From: Limosilactobacillus sp. WILCCON 0051
GTDB taxonomy: Bacteria; Bacillota; Bacilli; Lactobacillales; Lactobacillaceae
Assembly: GCF_039955095.1 (NCBI RefSeq)
Contig: NZ_CP154878.1
Coordinates: 1,178,001 to 1,242,000 of the forward strand
Direction of reading: 5' to 3'
DNA length: 64,000 nt
Under the pieces are notes generated by a model. It ran no database searches and was not told the origin of the DNA. It was given only the letters and a program-made list of their open reading frames with translations. The position numbers and the translations under genes were made by a program. The first letter of the stretch is position 1, and the number at the start of each line of letters is the position of its first letter. Positions 52,094 through 60,963 of this stretch are shown one piece after another.

Positions 52094-53425
52094 TTAACGG
52101 CGCTTCTCATCTTTGAGGCTGCGCAGATAAGTCGCGTCTTGCCCAACCTCCAGACAGCCCAGATAAGTGCCATCTTCACGACGAACGGCAATGTATTCCA
52201 GATGGATAAAACGCTCACCATGCAGACTAAACCAAAACTCTTCGCGATCACTGGCCCCCTCATGAAAACTGGTAAGAATTTTCTTAACCTTAGGCTGGGC
52301 CTTGGGCGGATGGCAGTTGTAGACGGATCGCCCAATCACGCTCTTGGTCCGCGGAAAGATGCGATCAGGAATATCTGAATACCAGCGGACCTGATCAGTC
52401 GCGTCGACAAAGGTCAGATCAACTGGAAGCAGCTTAAAGATTGCGATCAATTCTTCCGGACTCAGCTGACCGGTTGCCAGATCGATTCTGGCTTGCGGAT
52501 CAACTGGCAAGTTAGCTGCTGGTTCTTGATGATTTGGCTGAGTGATTTGGTTAACCTGCGCGTCAGTGGCGGCCAGTTGTTTGGCGATTTCATTAAACTG
52601 CTGGCCCAGTGCGGAGTTGGTGGGCTTGTTTGCCGCATCAGCAAGCTCCTGTTCGGTAGGCTGCCAATTGATTGGCGGTGAGATCAGCGTATAGCCGATC
52701 GAATCCTCATCTGCTCGTACGCGGGCCCAGTCAGCAGGCGTGGCAACCTCAGCAAGCATTGGCAGCATGATGTCTTCTTCTTTAACGATCATTGCCAAGA
52801 CTTCCTGAGCGGCTTTTTCTACGGCTGCCTCAATGACATATTTGTCGGGCAACGGCTGCTGATCGACCAGCTGACAGGCTTTTTTGATATAGCCGCGAAT
52901 GTCGTCGTCAACGCCCCACATGACCTTGGGCGGTGCCGTAATGCCATATTTATCCATTAGTGGAAACAAGGTATTTTCTTTTCTGGCATAATGCCGATCG
53001 ATGGTCATCAGATCTTTTAGGGCCTGTTGCATTCGCTTGAGATATTCGTTCTCACTGCCATCTTGCTGCCACTTTTTAAGACAGGGCAGCAGTTCGTCAT
53101 TGATTAAAGAGTCAATGATCTTGTTCTCCAGTTTCAGTGTGTAGACGGGATGTCCAGGAGTATCAAAAGCAGCGGTTGGCTTGCCCGGCGCAATGGCATC
53201 CTTAAACAGTGCTACATGCACGTTGCATAATTTTTGAATCTCACGTGGGTCCAGACCATTGGCAATCAGCTCTCTTTCGGCTGCCGTAATCTCAGCTACG
53301 TCAACGTTGGCAAATTCTTGATCAAATAACTGCTTGGCCTGATCAAAATTGCCACCATTGCTTAAAAAAGTCAGAATCTTGACCAGCTGCTGCTGACGCT
53401 GATGGAGATTATGCGGTTCAGTCAT
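52094..53425 (-). CDS. DUF438 - hemerythrin - PAS protein
   Basis: A 443-residue protein of three domains. Residues 1-80 are DUF438 (LVKILTFLSNGGNFDQAKQL, LIANGLDPREIQKLCNVHVA). Residues about 90-240 are a hemerythrin-like four-helix bundle with His/Glu ligands (DRHYARKENTLFPLMDKYG, VKEEDIMLPMLAE). Residues about 320-435 are a PAS domain (SVIGRSVYNCHPPKAQPKV). Hemerythrin-like domains bind a di-iron centre that senses O2 or NO. It overlaps the DUF1858 gene by 8 bases in an operon DUF59 - DUF1858 - DUF438. A role in iron-sulfur repair under oxidative or nitrosative stress is inferred. Confidence 0.85.
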   Translation of the reverse strand: MTEPHNLHQRQQQLVKILTFLSNGGNFDQAKQLFDQEFANVDVAEITAAERELIANGLDPREIQKLCNVHVALFKDAIAPGKPTAAFDTPGHPVYTLKLENKIIDSLINDELLPCLKKWQQDGSENEYLKRMQQALKDLMTIDRHYARKENTLFPLMDKYGITAPPKVMWGVDDDIRGYIKKACQLVDQQPLPDKYVIEAAVEKAAQEVLAMIVKEEDIMLPMLAEVATPADWARVRADEDSIGYTLISPPINWQPTEQELADAANKPTNSALGQQFNEIAKQLAATDAQVNQITQPNHQEPAANLPVDPQARIDLATGQLSPEELIAIFKLLPVDLTFVDATDQVRWYSDIPDRIFPRTKSVIGRSVYNCHPPKAQPKVKKILTSFHEGASDREEFWFSLHGERFIHLEYIAVRREDGTYLGCLEVGQDATYLRSLKDEKRR

Positions 53426-53654
53426 GGTTAATCACCTCATACCCATGTCGTTTAAAAGTGTCGATTACAAGGTGCTTATCAATATTCATCGCTAGACAGC
53501 CCCGATTGATATTGACGAAACGGCCAACCGTGTCAAGCATCCCAGGAATCTTGATTTTATCAAAGCCGGCTTCGACCATGATAGCGATAAAATCAGGATC
53601 CTGTTGGGCCAGATCGTGTACTGGTCGGCTAAAGTCAACGGTTTTGATGGTCAT
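53418..53654 (-). CDS. DUF1858 domain protein
   Basis: A 78-residue protein equal to the DUF1858/ScdA_N domain: VHDLAQQDPDFIAIMVEAGF and RFVNINRGCLAMNIDKHLVI. In Ric/ScdA proteins this domain is fused to hemerythrin and helps repair Fe-S clusters; here it is a separate gene next to a hemerythrin protein. Start MTIKTVDF, 20 bases inside the end of the DUF59 gene. Confidence 0.85.
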   Translation of the reverse strand: MTIKTVDFSRPVHDLAQQDPDFIAIMVEAGFDKIKIPGMLDTVGRFVNINRGCLAMNIDKHLVIDTFKRHGYEVINHD

Positions 53655-53967
53655 GCAGGCTACCTCCAATTCCTAACTGACGGCGTGCTTTGGGCGACAT
53701 TCTGGCAATACTCCAGACTGGATACCAGACCAGCTGGACGCGGGCATCACGAATACCGGGCACGTTTTGAGCGGCTTTTTCGATGTCATTTTGTAAAAAA
53801 CTGCTTAGCGGACAGCCAGGTGTCGTTAAACTCATCTTAATGCGGCAACAGCCCTGTTCATCGACTTCAACTTCATATATCAGGCCTAGATCAACAATGC
53901 TGACGTTAAGCTCAGGATCGATTACAGCAGTGAGCGCGTCCCATACTTGTTGTTCAACTGGGGTCAT
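53635..53967 (-). CDS. DUF59 / MIP18-like metal-sulfur cluster assembly factor
   Basis: A 110-residue protein of the SufT/PaaD family: ALTAVIDPELNVSIVDLGLI and MSLTTPGCPLSSFLQNDIEK with the conserved cysteine. Homologues help maturation of Fe-S proteins. It leads the three-gene operon with DUF1858 and DUF438-hemerythrin genes, all overlapping. AGGAGGG precedes the ATG. Confidence 0.88.
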   Translation of the reverse strand: MTPVEQQVWDALTAVIDPELNVSIVDLGLIYEVEVDEQGCCRIKMSLTTPGCPLSSFLQNDIEKAAQNVPGIRDARVQLVWYPVWSIARMSPKARRQLGIGGSLHDHQNR

Positions 53968-54139
53968 CTCATCCCTCCTAATCCATTTCTCTGCGCTTTA
54001 TTTTAGCATGATTATCTGGTTTCCTTATTAATTTTTTTATTGCTCAAAGCCAACACTGATCAAACGCTCGCCGAAAATCAGCTTATTTTTTTGCTTTCGT
54101 TGCCTGTTCGCCCCCTAGTATCAGCCTCATTTAAAGCTA

Positions 54140-54182
54140 AAAAGCTGGTTGGAAAATCAAGTGATTTCCAAACCAGCTTTAA
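54140..54182 (-). terminator. Terminator after gshA
   Basis: AAAGCTGGTT-GGAAAATCA / TGATTTCC-AAACCAGCTTT; on the reverse strand it is followed by TTTTT. Confidence 0.88.
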
Positions 54183-54197
54183 CTTTTGAATCAGTGG

Positions 54198-55574
54198 TTA
54201 TTCAGGCTTGTTTAGGCGCCAGGTACCGCCAAAAAGATCGGAAGCCAACTCATTGGCACTGAGATTGCCGTTGTTTTCCTCAAATCCGCGGAATGGCCGC
54301 AGTGCTTGAATTGCGCCATCCTGATATTTACGTGCTTGGTGCAGCGCATAGTCAACCAAGGAATTGTTTTTGATCTTCTCGACCAGCTGACCGCTTGGCG
54401 TCGTTTCGGGATGGTTGACCCGATATTCCAGATCATCCAGGATTTCTTGATACTCGGGTCCGGCTTGAATCTGATTGACGAACAGCTGCAGGTGACGAAT
54501 CAAAGCCTTGGCAGTTGGTGCATACTCACACGGCGCGGTCGGATCCTCCAAGGCCACGTGCTCATTCATCTCATCGGCACGGGCAATCACGCGACCAGCC
54601 TCGCTCTCCTTTAATGATGGGCTCATGATGAAGTAGCCGGCCAGCAAGCGAATAAAGCGCAAAGTTCCCGTCCGAATCCCCACGGAACTGGTCGGATCCA
54701 GATCCAGCATGCGCAGTTCGATGTAGTCAACGCCTTCTTTGACCATCTTGTTTAAATCGCTGTTGCCCTTAAAGCGAACCTGCCCATGAAATTCAGCCGC
54801 TGACTGCAGCTTGCCAGCCTTAACCGCGTTCATGACCTTCTTGGCATAGTTTTCAACTGAAGAATAGTCGCCGGGGAATTTGTTTTCAAAACCATACTTT
54901 TGGCTTTGACGAATGCTGCGGACGGGACGCTTTAACGGCTGTTCGCCATTTTCAAAAAAGTTGGCCTCAGCAATCGGACTAGCGCCAAATAAATAAGTCA
55001 AAAACCAGCGATAGCGCATAAATCCTTGAACGATGATCTGATAAAGATAGTTCTGGGCAGCGACCTTGTTTTCAAAACGCTGCGGCAACTGTTGATAGAC
55101 CAACTCCACCAGATCATCATTGATACTCATGTTGATATGCGCGCCAGATGGAGCCCCTTCTGAAATGCTGTGGTGCTTGAGCCATTCTTTAAAGTAGGCT
55201 TCTTTTTCGGGACCAGCATGTGCGATTTGAATCTTGGCACGATCCTTAGGCAAAATCGGCGGCATCGATAATGGCCAGAGCAGCTCGCCTGGTGCCAGCG
55301 CGGTTCTTAAAACGGTATTGATGCTGTACAGATAATGCATTGCATCAGTAGCATTGTCAGCTGGGGGCGTTACGATCTCTGACATGGTTTCCAAAAAATC
55401 ATTGGTGATCCATGGATTGACCTTTTCATCGCCAATCGTGTCAGGATATGGCTCTTGACTCAGATGACCGGTTTCATCCACTCGCTGCATCTCGATCTCC
55501 AGCCCCATCTTAAAGTCGGATGCCTCTAAAACGGCCTCATTGTCAAATATAATCTGTCCAATCTTGCTAAACAT
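54198..55574 (-). CDS. gshA: Glutamate-cysteine ligase
   Basis: A 458-residue gamma-glutamylcysteine synthetase that joins L-glutamate and L-cysteine with ATP. Seen: FKMGLEIEMQRV, NPWITNDFLETMSEIVTPP, GAHINMSIND and YIELRMLDLDPTSSVGIRTG. This is the length of the ligase part of bifunctional GshF; no ATP-grasp domain follows and no gshB is near, so it probably makes gamma-glutamylcysteine only. Monocistronic. The start is at the lobe beginning MFSKIGQIIF behind GGGAGG. Confidence 0.92.
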   Translation of the reverse strand: MFSKIGQIIFDNEAVLEASDFKMGLEIEMQRVDETGHLSQEPYPDTIGDEKVNPWITNDFLETMSEIVTPPADNATDAMHYLYSINTVLRTALAPGELLWPLSMPPILPKDRAKIQIAHAGPEKEAYFKEWLKHHSISEGAPSGAHINMSINDDLVELVYQQLPQRFENKVAAQNYLYQIIVQGFMRYRWFLTYLFGASPIAEANFFENGEQPLKRPVRSIRQSQKYGFENKFPGDYSSVENYAKKVMNAVKAGKLQSAAEFHGQVRFKGNSDLNKMVKEGVDYIELRMLDLDPTSSVGIRTGTLRFIRLLAGYFIMSPSLKESEAGRVIARADEMNEHVALEDPTAPCEYAPTAKALIRHLQLFVNQIQAGPEYQEILDDLEYRVNHPETTPSGQLVEKIKNNSLVDYALHQARKYQDGAIQALRPFRGFEENNGNLSANELASDLFGGTWRLNKPE

Positions 55575-55851
55575 TGGCTCGCCTCCCAGTGTTCATTAAC
55601 TAAATTTTGTTCATTATAACGAAAATCTCATCTTTTTCAACTATCTTAACGGCTTTCTTTAATTCTTTTAATAAAAGCAGTGCTTAGAATTGAAATCAAG
55701 CGCCTGCTCGGATGTCGTTCGGTAATTGTCGTTGGATATCCAGGAACTTTATAATCTAAAGCCAAGTATATCAGAATTAAAGATCGTTTCTTAACGAGAC
55801 ACCGGCGAAAACGATCCCAGACTATTAAAAACAAAATTATAAAAAATTTGA
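55575..55851. other. Non-coding stretch before trp promoter
   Basis: No gene supported. A reverse frame at 55646-55858 has no ribosome site and runs into the trp promoter; it is likely chance. Confidence 0.5.
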
Positions 55852-55880
55852 TTGACATCTGTTCGACATTAAAATATCAT
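55852..55880 (+). promoter_or_regulatory. Promoter of trp operon
   Basis: TTGACA (55852-55857), 17-bp spacer, TATCAT (55875-55880). Transcription should start near 55887. It is the only clear promoter ahead of both leader regulators. Confidence 0.8.
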
Positions 55881-55913
55881 GATAAAAAATCAAACGAAAG
55901 GAAGATTGTAAAC

Positions 55914-55961
55914 ATGAAATTTATTAGTCAATCATGGCAAAGCTGGCATCGGTTAAAGTAG
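55914..55961 (+). CDS. trpL: trp leader peptide
   Basis: MKFISQSWQSWHRLK, 15 residues with Trp codons at 55935-55937 and 55944-55946, behind AAAGGAAG and 28 bases after the predicted transcription start. Two Trp in 15 codons, directly before a terminator and the trp genes, is the mark of an attenuator leader peptide. Slow decoding of these codons at low charged tRNA-Trp would favour the antiterminator. Confidence 0.75.
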   Translation: MKFISQSWQSWHRLK

Positions 55962-56047
55962 ACTTACATTTCAAGGGTGTAGGTTTGCTTCGTTTTACAC
56001 TGTAAACAAAGAAGACCTATGCCGGTACAATCTTCAATCAAAGAGCG

Positions 56048-56085
56048 ACCGCATAGCCAATCAGGCCAATGCGGTTTTTTTTTTC
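56048..56085 (+). terminator. Attenuator terminator 1 of trp operon
   Basis: ACCGCATaGCC / GGCCAATGCGGT followed by ten T (56075-56084). Confidence 0.9.
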
Positions 56086-56109
56086 AAGTATCTGCTGGGT
56101 TTTCATACT

Positions 56110-56373
56110 AAACCAATGAGACGGAGATCAAAGCAAGTCAAGCGCGCACAGGGAGCCTGGGAAACTGAGAGCCAGACCGAACAGCTGCTTGCCAAATGGA
56201 CCGTTGAGGGCGTGGTGAAAAAGCAGCCGCTTGAGTATTCCACGACGCAGCAGCAGGCGTTATCTGCTTTGCAATGAGCGGACGATGATATAAATCGTCA
56301 CACAAGGTGGCACCGCGGGCAGACAGCTCGTCCTTGACCAAGAGTACGACTCTGGTGGGGACGAGTTTTTTTA
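56110..56373 (+). promoter_or_regulatory. T-box riboswitch, tryptophan specific
   Basis: Stem I carries the distal T-box pattern GGGAGCCTGG...TGAGAGCCAG. The specifier codon TGG is at 56197-56199 in the AAATGGACC loop. The T-box sequence AAGGTGGCACCGCGG is at 56304-56318; its TGGC fits a tRNA ending GCCA, as tRNA-Trp does. Terminator CTCGTCC (56327-56333) / GGACGAG (56359-56365) plus T run. Uncharged tRNA-Trp should switch it to the antiterminator form and let trpE be transcribed. Confidence 0.93.
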
Positions 56374-56417
56374 TTGGTCCCGATCAGAAAACCATCATGC
56401 AAGGGAGAATCAAAACT

Positions 56418-57899
56418 ATGCAGCCAGAAATCAATAAAATCAAAGAAATCATGCAGACCCATGAATATCAGCGAATCCCCGTCTATCAAGAAATGCTTGC
56501 TGATCAGATTACACCGGTCGCGGCCATGCAGCGGCTATGCGCCCACAGTCAGCATTGCTATCTGCTGGAAAGCGCCAGTCAGGATGGCAGTCGTGGCCGC
56601 TACTCGTTTCTAGGCTACCATCCCCAAATGGAAATCACCTGTCAAAAAGGCTTGATGACCATCAGACAAAAATATGCTGGCGGGGAGAAATCCAATGTTT
56701 TTTCAGTCAAACATCCTGGCGACACGCTAAGAAAGATCATCAAAAACTATCACAGTCCCGTTATGAAAGAACTGCCACCATTTACTGGCGGTTTGGTCGG
56801 CTACTTTGCCTACGACTATCTGAGATACAGCGAACCCAAGCTGAATCTTGCAGGCGATGGCAGCTTTAAAGATCTGGACCTGATGTTGTTTAACGATGTG
56901 ATTGCTTTTGATCATTATCAGCAGAAAATCTATTTGATCAGCGGTGTCATGACCGATGATTTTGAAAATTCATACCAACAAGCACAGACCAATATCAACC
57001 AGATGAAAGACGACCTGGCCAGTGCCGTCAAAAAGGAGTTTCCCCCTCTGCAGCTGAAAACGCCGCTGACGCCCAGATTTGATCTTGATGAGTATTGCCA
57101 GAAAGTCGAACGCGCCAAACGCTATATTCATGAAGGCGATATTTTTCAGATGATTCTTTCCAATCCACTGCAGGCTCAAGCATCTGGCAGTCTGTTTGAC
57201 ACCTATCGCATTTTGCGTGCCAGCAATCCCTCCCCTTATATGTTCTACTTTGCCAGTGATGATCTGGAATTGGCCGGCGCCTCGCCTGAAACGCTGGCTC
57301 GGGTAAATGGCCGTGAGCTGAGCACGTTTCCATTGGCTGGCACGAGCCGCCGCGGCCGCACACCAGCTGAGGATCAGGCCATGGCTAAAGAGCTGCAGAC
57401 CAACAAAAAGGAACTGGCTGAGCACAACATGCTGGTTGACTTGGGACGCAACGACTTAGGCAAGGTCTCGAAAATTGGCACCGTTCATCTGGAAAAATAC
57501 CTGCAGATTCAATATTTCTCTCAAGTCATGCATCTGGGGTCCACCATCAAAAGCCAGCTTAACCCTGATCATGACGCGATTGACGTGGTAGATGCCGTGC
57601 TGCCGGCAGGGACGCTTTCCGGAGCACCTAAATTCCGTGCTTGTCAGATTATTGAAGAACTGGAGCAGGATCAGCGGGGCGTTTATGGCGGCGGGATCGG
57701 CTATCTGGATTTTGCCGGCAATCTGGATATCTGCATTGCAATTCGTTTCGTATCCAAACAAGGCGATCAGCTTGGCATTCGATCGGGCGCGGGGATCGTT
57801 GCCGACTCGGTTCCGCGCCAGGAATTCAAGGAATGCCAAAATAAGGCCCGCGCCGTTAAACTGGCCGTCTTGGCAGCTGAAGGAGGTTTAGAAAATTGA
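56418..57899 (+). CDS. trpE: Anthranilate synthase component I
   Basis: A 493-residue chorismate-binding enzyme that makes anthranilate with TrpG. It keeps the Trp feedback motif CYLLESASQDG, the regulatory FTGGLVGYFAYD, and the catalytic block AGASPETLARV, FPLAGTSRRGRTP, LPAGTLSGAPKFRA. So it is probably inhibited by tryptophan. The start at MQPEINKIK follows AAGGGAG; the ATG at 56398 overlaps this ribosome site. First structural gene of trpEGDCFBA. Confidence 0.93.
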   Translation: MQPEINKIKEIMQTHEYQRIPVYQEMLADQITPVAAMQRLCAHSQHCYLLESASQDGSRGRYSFLGYHPQMEITCQKGLMTIRQKYAGGEKSNVFSVKHPGDTLRKIIKNYHSPVMKELPPFTGGLVGYFAYDYLRYSEPKLNLAGDGSFKDLDLMLFNDVIAFDHYQQKIYLISGVMTDDFENSYQQAQTNINQMKDDLASAVKKEFPPLQLKTPLTPRFDLDEYCQKVERAKRYIHEGDIFQMILSNPLQAQASGSLFDTYRILRASNPSPYMFYFASDDLELAGASPETLARVNGRELSTFPLAGTSRRGRTPAEDQAMAKELQTNKKELAEHNMLVDLGRNDLGKVSKIGTVHLEKYLQIQYFSQVMHLGSTIKSQLNPDHDAIDVVDAVLPAGTLSGAPKFRACQIIEELEQDQRGVYGGGIGYLDFAGNLDICIAIRFVSKQGDQLGIRSGAGIVADSVPRQEFKECQNKARAVKLAVLAAEGGLEN

Positions 57900-58480
57900 T
57901 TCTTTTAATCGATAACTACGACAGTTTTACCTATAATCTCTACCATTTAATTGGCAAGGTCGATCCACACGTTAAAGTCATCCGCAATGATGAAAAAGAC
58001 ATTCAGGAGATCGCGGCCATGCATCCTCAGGCGATCGTTCTTTCACCAGGACCTGGCCGGCCAGCAGATGCCGGTATCTGCTTAGCCGTGATTCGTTATT
58101 TTACCGGCAAGATTCCGATTTTGGGCGTCTGTCTGGGACACCAGGCGATCTGTGAGGCACTGGGCGGCCGGATTACCTATGCCAAGCAGCTGATGCATGG
58201 CAAAAAAGAGCCCATCCGTCAACTGTCAGCAAGCCGATTGCTAAAGGGACTTCCCCCAACCTTTAAGGCGGCCCGCTATCATTCATTGGTCGCCGATGCA
58301 GCTGCTCTGCCGCCTGATCTAAAGGTTACGGCGGTATCTGATGATGAAAATCAAGAAGTCATGGCCGTAGAACACGTCACCGCACCGCTTTTTGGCGTTC
58401 AGTTTCACCCTGAGTCCGTTATGACGACTGACGGACTGCAGATAATCAAAAATTTTTTGGAGGTAGTAAATCATGATTGA
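57896..58480 (+). CDS. trpG: Anthranilate synthase component II (glutamine amidotransferase)
   Basis: A 194-residue class I amidotransferase that supplies ammonia to Trp[29 protein letters not shown], nucleophile Cys in [15 protein letters not shown] and His/Glu in [15 protein letters not shown] start at 57896 behind GGAGG, overlapping the trpE stop. In some bacteria it also serves folate synthesis (PabA); position argues for tryptophan. Confidence 0.93.
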   Translation: MILLIDNYDSFTYNLYHLIGKVDPHVKVIRNDEKDIQEIAAMHPQAIVLSPGPGRPADAGICLAVIRYFTGKIPILGVCLGHQAICEALGGRITYAKQLMHGKKEPIRQLSASRLLKGLPPTFKAARYHSLVADAAALPPDLKVTAVSDDENQEVMAVEHVTAPLFGVQFHPESVMTTDGLQIIKNFLEVVNHD

Positions 58481-59495
58481 ACAGGCAATTAAAAAATTAG
58501 TCAACCAAGAAGATCTCACCTACAGTCAAGCTCGGCAGGTAATGGACGAGCTGATGAGCGGTCAAGCGTCAGCCGTGCAGACCGCCAGCTATCTGACAGC
58601 GCTGGCAATGAAAGGCGAAACGGTTGCGGAGATCACGGCTTCAGCAGAAGGAATGCGCGCAGCCGGTACCAAGATTCATCCCGACCGCCCCGTTGTTGAG
58701 ATCGTTGGAACTGGCGGTGATCACTCTAATTCATTCAACATCTCAACGACGGCATCATTGATCGTTGCCGCGGCAGGCGTCCCGGTTGCCAAACACGGCA
58801 ATCGCGCCGCCTCTTCAAAATCCGGCGCGGCCGATTGTCTGGAAGCGTTGGGCGTCAAGATTGATCTGGCGCCTCAGCAAAATGAGCAGGTACTTAAAAA
58901 CACCAATATCTGTTTTCTGTTTGCCAAGCGCTATCACAGTGCCATGCGTTTTGTCGGTCCAGTTCGCAAAGAGCTTGGCATCCGCACGATCTTTAACATT
59001 CTAGGGCCGCTGACCAGTCCTGCCAGTGCCAGCTGCCAGGTCATGGGCGTTTTTGATGAAAAGCTGGTTCAACCGCTGGCCCACGTTTTGCATCAGCTGG
59101 GCGTTGATCGCGGCATGGTCGTATTTGGTCAGGATGGACTCGATGAAATCTCGCTGAGCGCGCCGACAACCGTCTGTGAGATCAATGGCGATCAATTTAC
59201 TAATTATGTGATCAAGCCGGCTGATTTTGGCTATTCATTCTGTACATCTGCTGATCTGATCGGTGGTACGCCTGAAGAAAACGCGGCGATCACGCGTGCC
59301 ATTTTAGATGGTCAAGAACAAGGACCTAAACGCCAAGCCGTCTGTCTGAATGCCGGGGCCGCGTTGTATATTGCTGGCGCAGCGCCTGATCTCAAAGCAG
59401 GCGTCAAGCTGGCGGAACAAACGATTGACTGTGGCGCGGCTGCTCAAAAGCTCCAGCAGTTTATTACTATAACCAATCAGGAGGCGTTGGCATGA
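58473..59495 (+). CDS. trpD: Anthranilate phosphoribosyltransferase
   Basis: A 340-residue enzyme that adds phosphoribose from PRPP to anthranilate. [19 protein letters not shown] is the PRPP loop, [20 protein letters not shown] binds anthranilate, [18 protein letters not shown] follows. Overlaps trpG by 8 bases. ATG behind GGAGG. Confidence 0.95.
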   Translation: MIEQAIKKLVNQEDLTYSQARQVMDELMSGQASAVQTASYLTALAMKGETVAEITASAEGMRAAGTKIHPDRPVVEIVGTGGDHSNSFNISTTASLIVAAAGVPVAKHGNRAASSKSGAADCLEALGVKIDLAPQQNEQVLKNTNICFLFAKRYHSAMRFVGPVRKELGIRTIFNILGPLTSPASASCQVMGVFDEKLVQPLAHVLHQLGVDRGMVVFGQDGLDEISLSAPTTVCEINGDQFTNYVIKPADFGYSFCTSADLIGGTPEENAAITRAILDGQEQGPKRQAVCLNAGAALYIAGAAPDLKAGVKLAEQTIDCGAAAQKLQQFITITNQEALA

Positions 59496-60310
59496 GCATT
59501 TTAGATGAATTGGCTGCCAAGGCCAGACAGCGAGTAGTTGCCGCTGATCAGAAGCGTCCCCTGGCTGATGTCGCCCAGGCAGCGCGGCTTTTAGCTCAGA
59601 CTTCACCGGTTCCCTCTTTTTATCAGGCACTGCAGAATACCAGCCTGGCCTATATCTGCGAAGTCAAACGCGCCTCGCCTTCTAAGGGGATGATCGCGCC
59701 AGATTTCCCCTACCGCCAGATCGCGCTTGACTATCAAAACGCGGGGGCAGCAGCGATTTCCTGTCTGACGGAACCATTTTATTTCAAGGGTAAGAATCAA
59801 TATCTGCAAGAGATTGCTCAGACAGTAACGATTCCCGTGCTGCGTAAGGATTTTATCGTTGATCCCTATATGATCTATGAGGCAAGACGATTGGGCGCGG
59901 CGGCGATTCTGCTGATTGCGGGTCTGCTTTCCGTTGAGCAGCTGGCTGAATATCGACAACTGGCAGAAAGTCTTGGCATGGATGCGTTGGTTGAAGCACA
60001 TAACGAATCAGAACTGCAACGGGCTCTCAAAAGCGGCGCGCGGATTGTCGGCGTCAACAATCGCAATCTGAACGACTTTACGGTTGATCCCCACACCAGT
60101 GTTCAATTGCGCGGGCTGGTTCCTGATAACGTTTTATTCGTTTCTGAAAGCGGCATTAAAAACGCGGCGGCCATTCAAGAACTGAAGGACAATCGCGTCA
60201 ACGGCGTCCTAATCGGCGAGACTTTGATGCGCAGTCCTGATAAGGCGCGGATGCTGCAAAAGCTCAATGGCGGTCCCCTCGTTGAGCCATCACTGAGAGG
60301 AGTTGATTGA
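59492..60310 (+). CDS. trpC: Indole-3-glycerol phosphate synthase
   Basis: A 272-residue TIM barrel. [60 protein letters not shown] and VLFVSESGI mark all the catalytic loops. It closes the indole ring. ATGA overlap with trpD; AGGAGG precedes. Confidence 0.95.
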   Translation: MSILDELAAKARQRVVAADQKRPLADVAQAARLLAQTSPVPSFYQALQNTSLAYICEVKRASPSKGMIAPDFPYRQIALDYQNAGAAAISCLTEPFYFKGKNQYLQEIAQTVTIPVLRKDFIVDPYMIYEARRLGAAAILLIAGLLSVEQLAEYRQLAESLGMDALVEAHNESELQRALKSGARIVGVNNRNLNDFTVDPHTSVQLRGLVPDNVLFVSESGIKNAAAIQELKDNRVNGVLIGETLMRSPDKARMLQKLNGGPLVEPSLRGVD

Positions 60311-60311
60311 A

Positions 60312-60938
60312 TTGGCTGGATGTCAAATCAAGATATGCGGTCTGAAACGATCGGCAGACATTGCAATGGTTAACCGCTATCGCCCTGATCTGGCTGGTTT
60401 TATCGTTGACTTTCCGCGCAGTCATCGTTCCATAACTGAAGAGCAGCTGCGATCGCTGACGAGTCAATTGGATCCCGGCATCAGATCAGTTGGCGTATTT
60501 GTCGACGCGCCGGCGGAAAAAATTATCCAGCTGCTTAATGATGGCGTTATCGACATGGCCCAGCTGCATGGTCGCGAAACTGATGCCGATGTGCGCAGAA
60601 TTCAACAAGCTACGCACCGCCCAGTGATCCGCGCCTATCTGATTCACGAGCGCCAAGACTTGATCGCGGCACTGAACTCGCCAGCCGATTTGATATTGCT
60701 TGATCAGGGGCTTGGCAGCGGCCAGCCGTTTGACTGGCAGCTGGTCAGCGACGTTGCAATCAAGCGGCCGTTTATTCTGGCAGGCGGATTGAATGCTAAT
60801 AATCTGGATCAGGCGATTGAAACGCTGCGTCCAAATGCCGTCGATCTCAGCAGCAGTGTTGAAACGCAAGGCATTAAGGACCCAGTCAAGGTTAAAAAAG
60901 CAATTGCGATCGTCAGAAGACATAACTTGAATTTTTAA
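60312..60938 (+). CDS. trpF: Phosphoribosylanthranilate isomerase
   Basis: A 208-residue TIM barrel: QIKICGLKRSADIAMVN with the catalytic Cys, SVGVFVDAPAEKI, MAQLHGRETDAD, FILAGGLNANNL and VDLSSSVE. I choose the TTG at 60312, nine bases after GAGAGGAG, over the TTG at 60303 that lies on the ribosome site; the protein differs by three residues. Directly after the trpC stop. Confidence 0.93.
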   Translation: MAGCQIKICGLKRSADIAMVNRYRPDLAGFIVDFPRSHRSITEEQLRSLTSQLDPGIRSVGVFVDAPAEKIIQLLNDGVIDMAQLHGRETDADVRRIQQATHRPVIRAYLIHERQDLIAALNSPADLILLDQGLGSGQPFDWQLVSDVAIKRPFILAGGLNANNLDQAIETLRPNAVDLSSSVETQGIKDPVKVKKAIAIVRRHNLNF

Positions 60939-60963
60939 AGCGATTTAGAAAGAAGGAAAATAA

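Larger units (their letters stand above)
55887..56085 (+). promoter_or_regulatory. Ribosome-mediated tryptophan attenuator
   Basis: Contains the 15-residue leader peptide, a long hairpin (55979-56020), and a terminator ACCGCAT (56048-56054) / ATGCGGT (56069-56075) with ten T. ATGCCGGT (56019-56026) can pair instead with ACCGCAT, one bulged base, forming an antiterminator. The ribosome-site segment GAAGATTGTA (55901-55910) is the exact complement of TACAATCTTC (56026-56035). These are the parts of a classical trp attenuator. Confidence 0.7.

Noticed and set aside
55646..55858. 70-codon reverse frame upstream of trp
   Set aside because: No ribosome site and it overlaps the trp promoter.
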